A stretch of DNA of 64,000 nt from Mactra quadrangularis (Eukaryota > Mollusca > Bivalvia > Venerida > Mactridae): the NCBI GenBank assembly GCA_025267735.1, contig CM046293.1, forward strand, positions 7,588,560 through 7,652,559, read 5' to 3'. The notes under the pieces were generated by a model. The model was not told where the DNA came from. It did not search any database and saw only the letters and a program-made list of their open reading frames with translations. The first letter of the stretch is position 1. Every line of letters starts with the position of its first letter. The position numbers were made by a program, and so were the translations under genes. Positions 63,701 to 64,000 of this stretch are shown piece after piece.

Positions 63701-64000
63701 AAAGTATCATTATTACTTGTTTCAATATTCGTTCTTGTCATTTTAAAGTATCAGTACCTTATCCGATAACTTACACTATGTTCAACTTCGAGGTTTGTTG
63801 CTATAGACAAATAACATACTTTCTTCAATTATTCTTTCTTTTTCTTTGTAATTTGGTTAAACACAAATTATGGTCACTTTGTATAGGCCAGCTAATCCAA
63901 GCTTGTCCATGGCAAGTTTTCACATATCCCTACACGAGGTCGACAACTTCACCTTAACAATGGAACAAAATCAACCAAGTGTCCTAACGTGTCCTTCTGT
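60749..64000. repeat. U module, copy 7 (type a), truncated by the window end
   Basis: Continues the U head (first bases at 58541-58568) after the 2.18 kb insertion. It follows U1 to the window end, where 63990 corresponds to about 3010 in U1. It carries P3 (61622-61855) and the Cys-rich frame (61880-62095). Identity with U1 changes abruptly: roughly 80% by eye at 62500-62800, near 99% at 62900-63330, then intermediate. No confident gene. Confidence 0.8.
62900..63640. repeat. Type-a-specific segment of U7
   Basis: Counterpart of 1904-2640 in U1, absent from U2-U6. Differences from U1 in the first 425 bp are three single bases (near 62950, 63250 and 63337). After that, differences become frequent, including about 15 extra bases near 63425 (GGAGCCAGATACT, similar to adjacent sequence). 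No frame of note. Confidence 0.7.

Noticed and set aside
1..64000. CRISPR array or bacterial operon
   Set aside because: Repeat units are kilobases long without short regular spacers, there are no long open frames with ribosome-binding sites, and SINEs and splice-like signals indicate a eukaryote.

Overview
This is eukaryotic, AT-rich, gene-poor DNA (roughly 30% GC by eye). tRNA-derived SINEs with a molluscan-looking 3' part, several DNA transposons and long tandem duplications suggest a lophotrochozoan, most likely a bivalve-like mollusc. The taxon is inferred from style only. I see no bacterial-type operons, no rRNA, no free-standing tRNA gene, no CRISPR array and no host protein-coding gene I would defend. 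Open frames rarely exceed 100 codons.

The window is dominated by a composite long-unit repeat array. Two modules alternate: U (about 5.0-5.9 kb, seven copies) and B (about 4-6.6 kb without later insertions, three copies). After 289 bp with no counterpart, the order is U1 (290-6540), U2 (6541-11520), U3 (11521-17264), B1 (17265-27860), U4 (27861-33534), B2 (33535-43197), U5 (43198-48627), U6 (48628-54578), B3 (54579-58540), U7 (58541 to the end, split by an insertion). The closest relatives are not neighbours: U1 resembles U7, the body of U2 resembles U4, and U3 resembles U5 and U6. U4 switches from U2-like to U3/U6-like near its end. This points to block duplication of several units plus exchange between copies. 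The last kilobase of B looks like a diverged U tail, so the modules may share ancestry.

At least four copy-specific insertions can be delimited because sister copies preserve the empty or near-empty site. They are a 4.9 kb TTAA-flanked element in B1 with 18-bp inverted ends and a decayed minus-strand gene; a 560 bp MITE-like element in B1 with a 9-bp target duplication; a 3.1 kb element in B2 with about 130-bp inverted ends and a TAA duplication (PIF/Harbinger-like); and a 2.18 kb element at the B3/U7 junction with 13-bp inverted ends and a 7-9 bp duplication. A tRNA-derived SINE sits at the same place in all three B modules, so it predates their duplication. A second SINE family lies inside the 4.9 kb element.

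Short frames recur in the U units. They look like relics or chance frames: several are frameshifted between copies, and where I compared two copies by eye most substitutions change the residue. The transposons carry the most gene-like sequence in the window, including CpG-richer promoter-like ends with CRE-like, kappaB-like, RFX-like and YY1-like (ATGGCGG) motifs.
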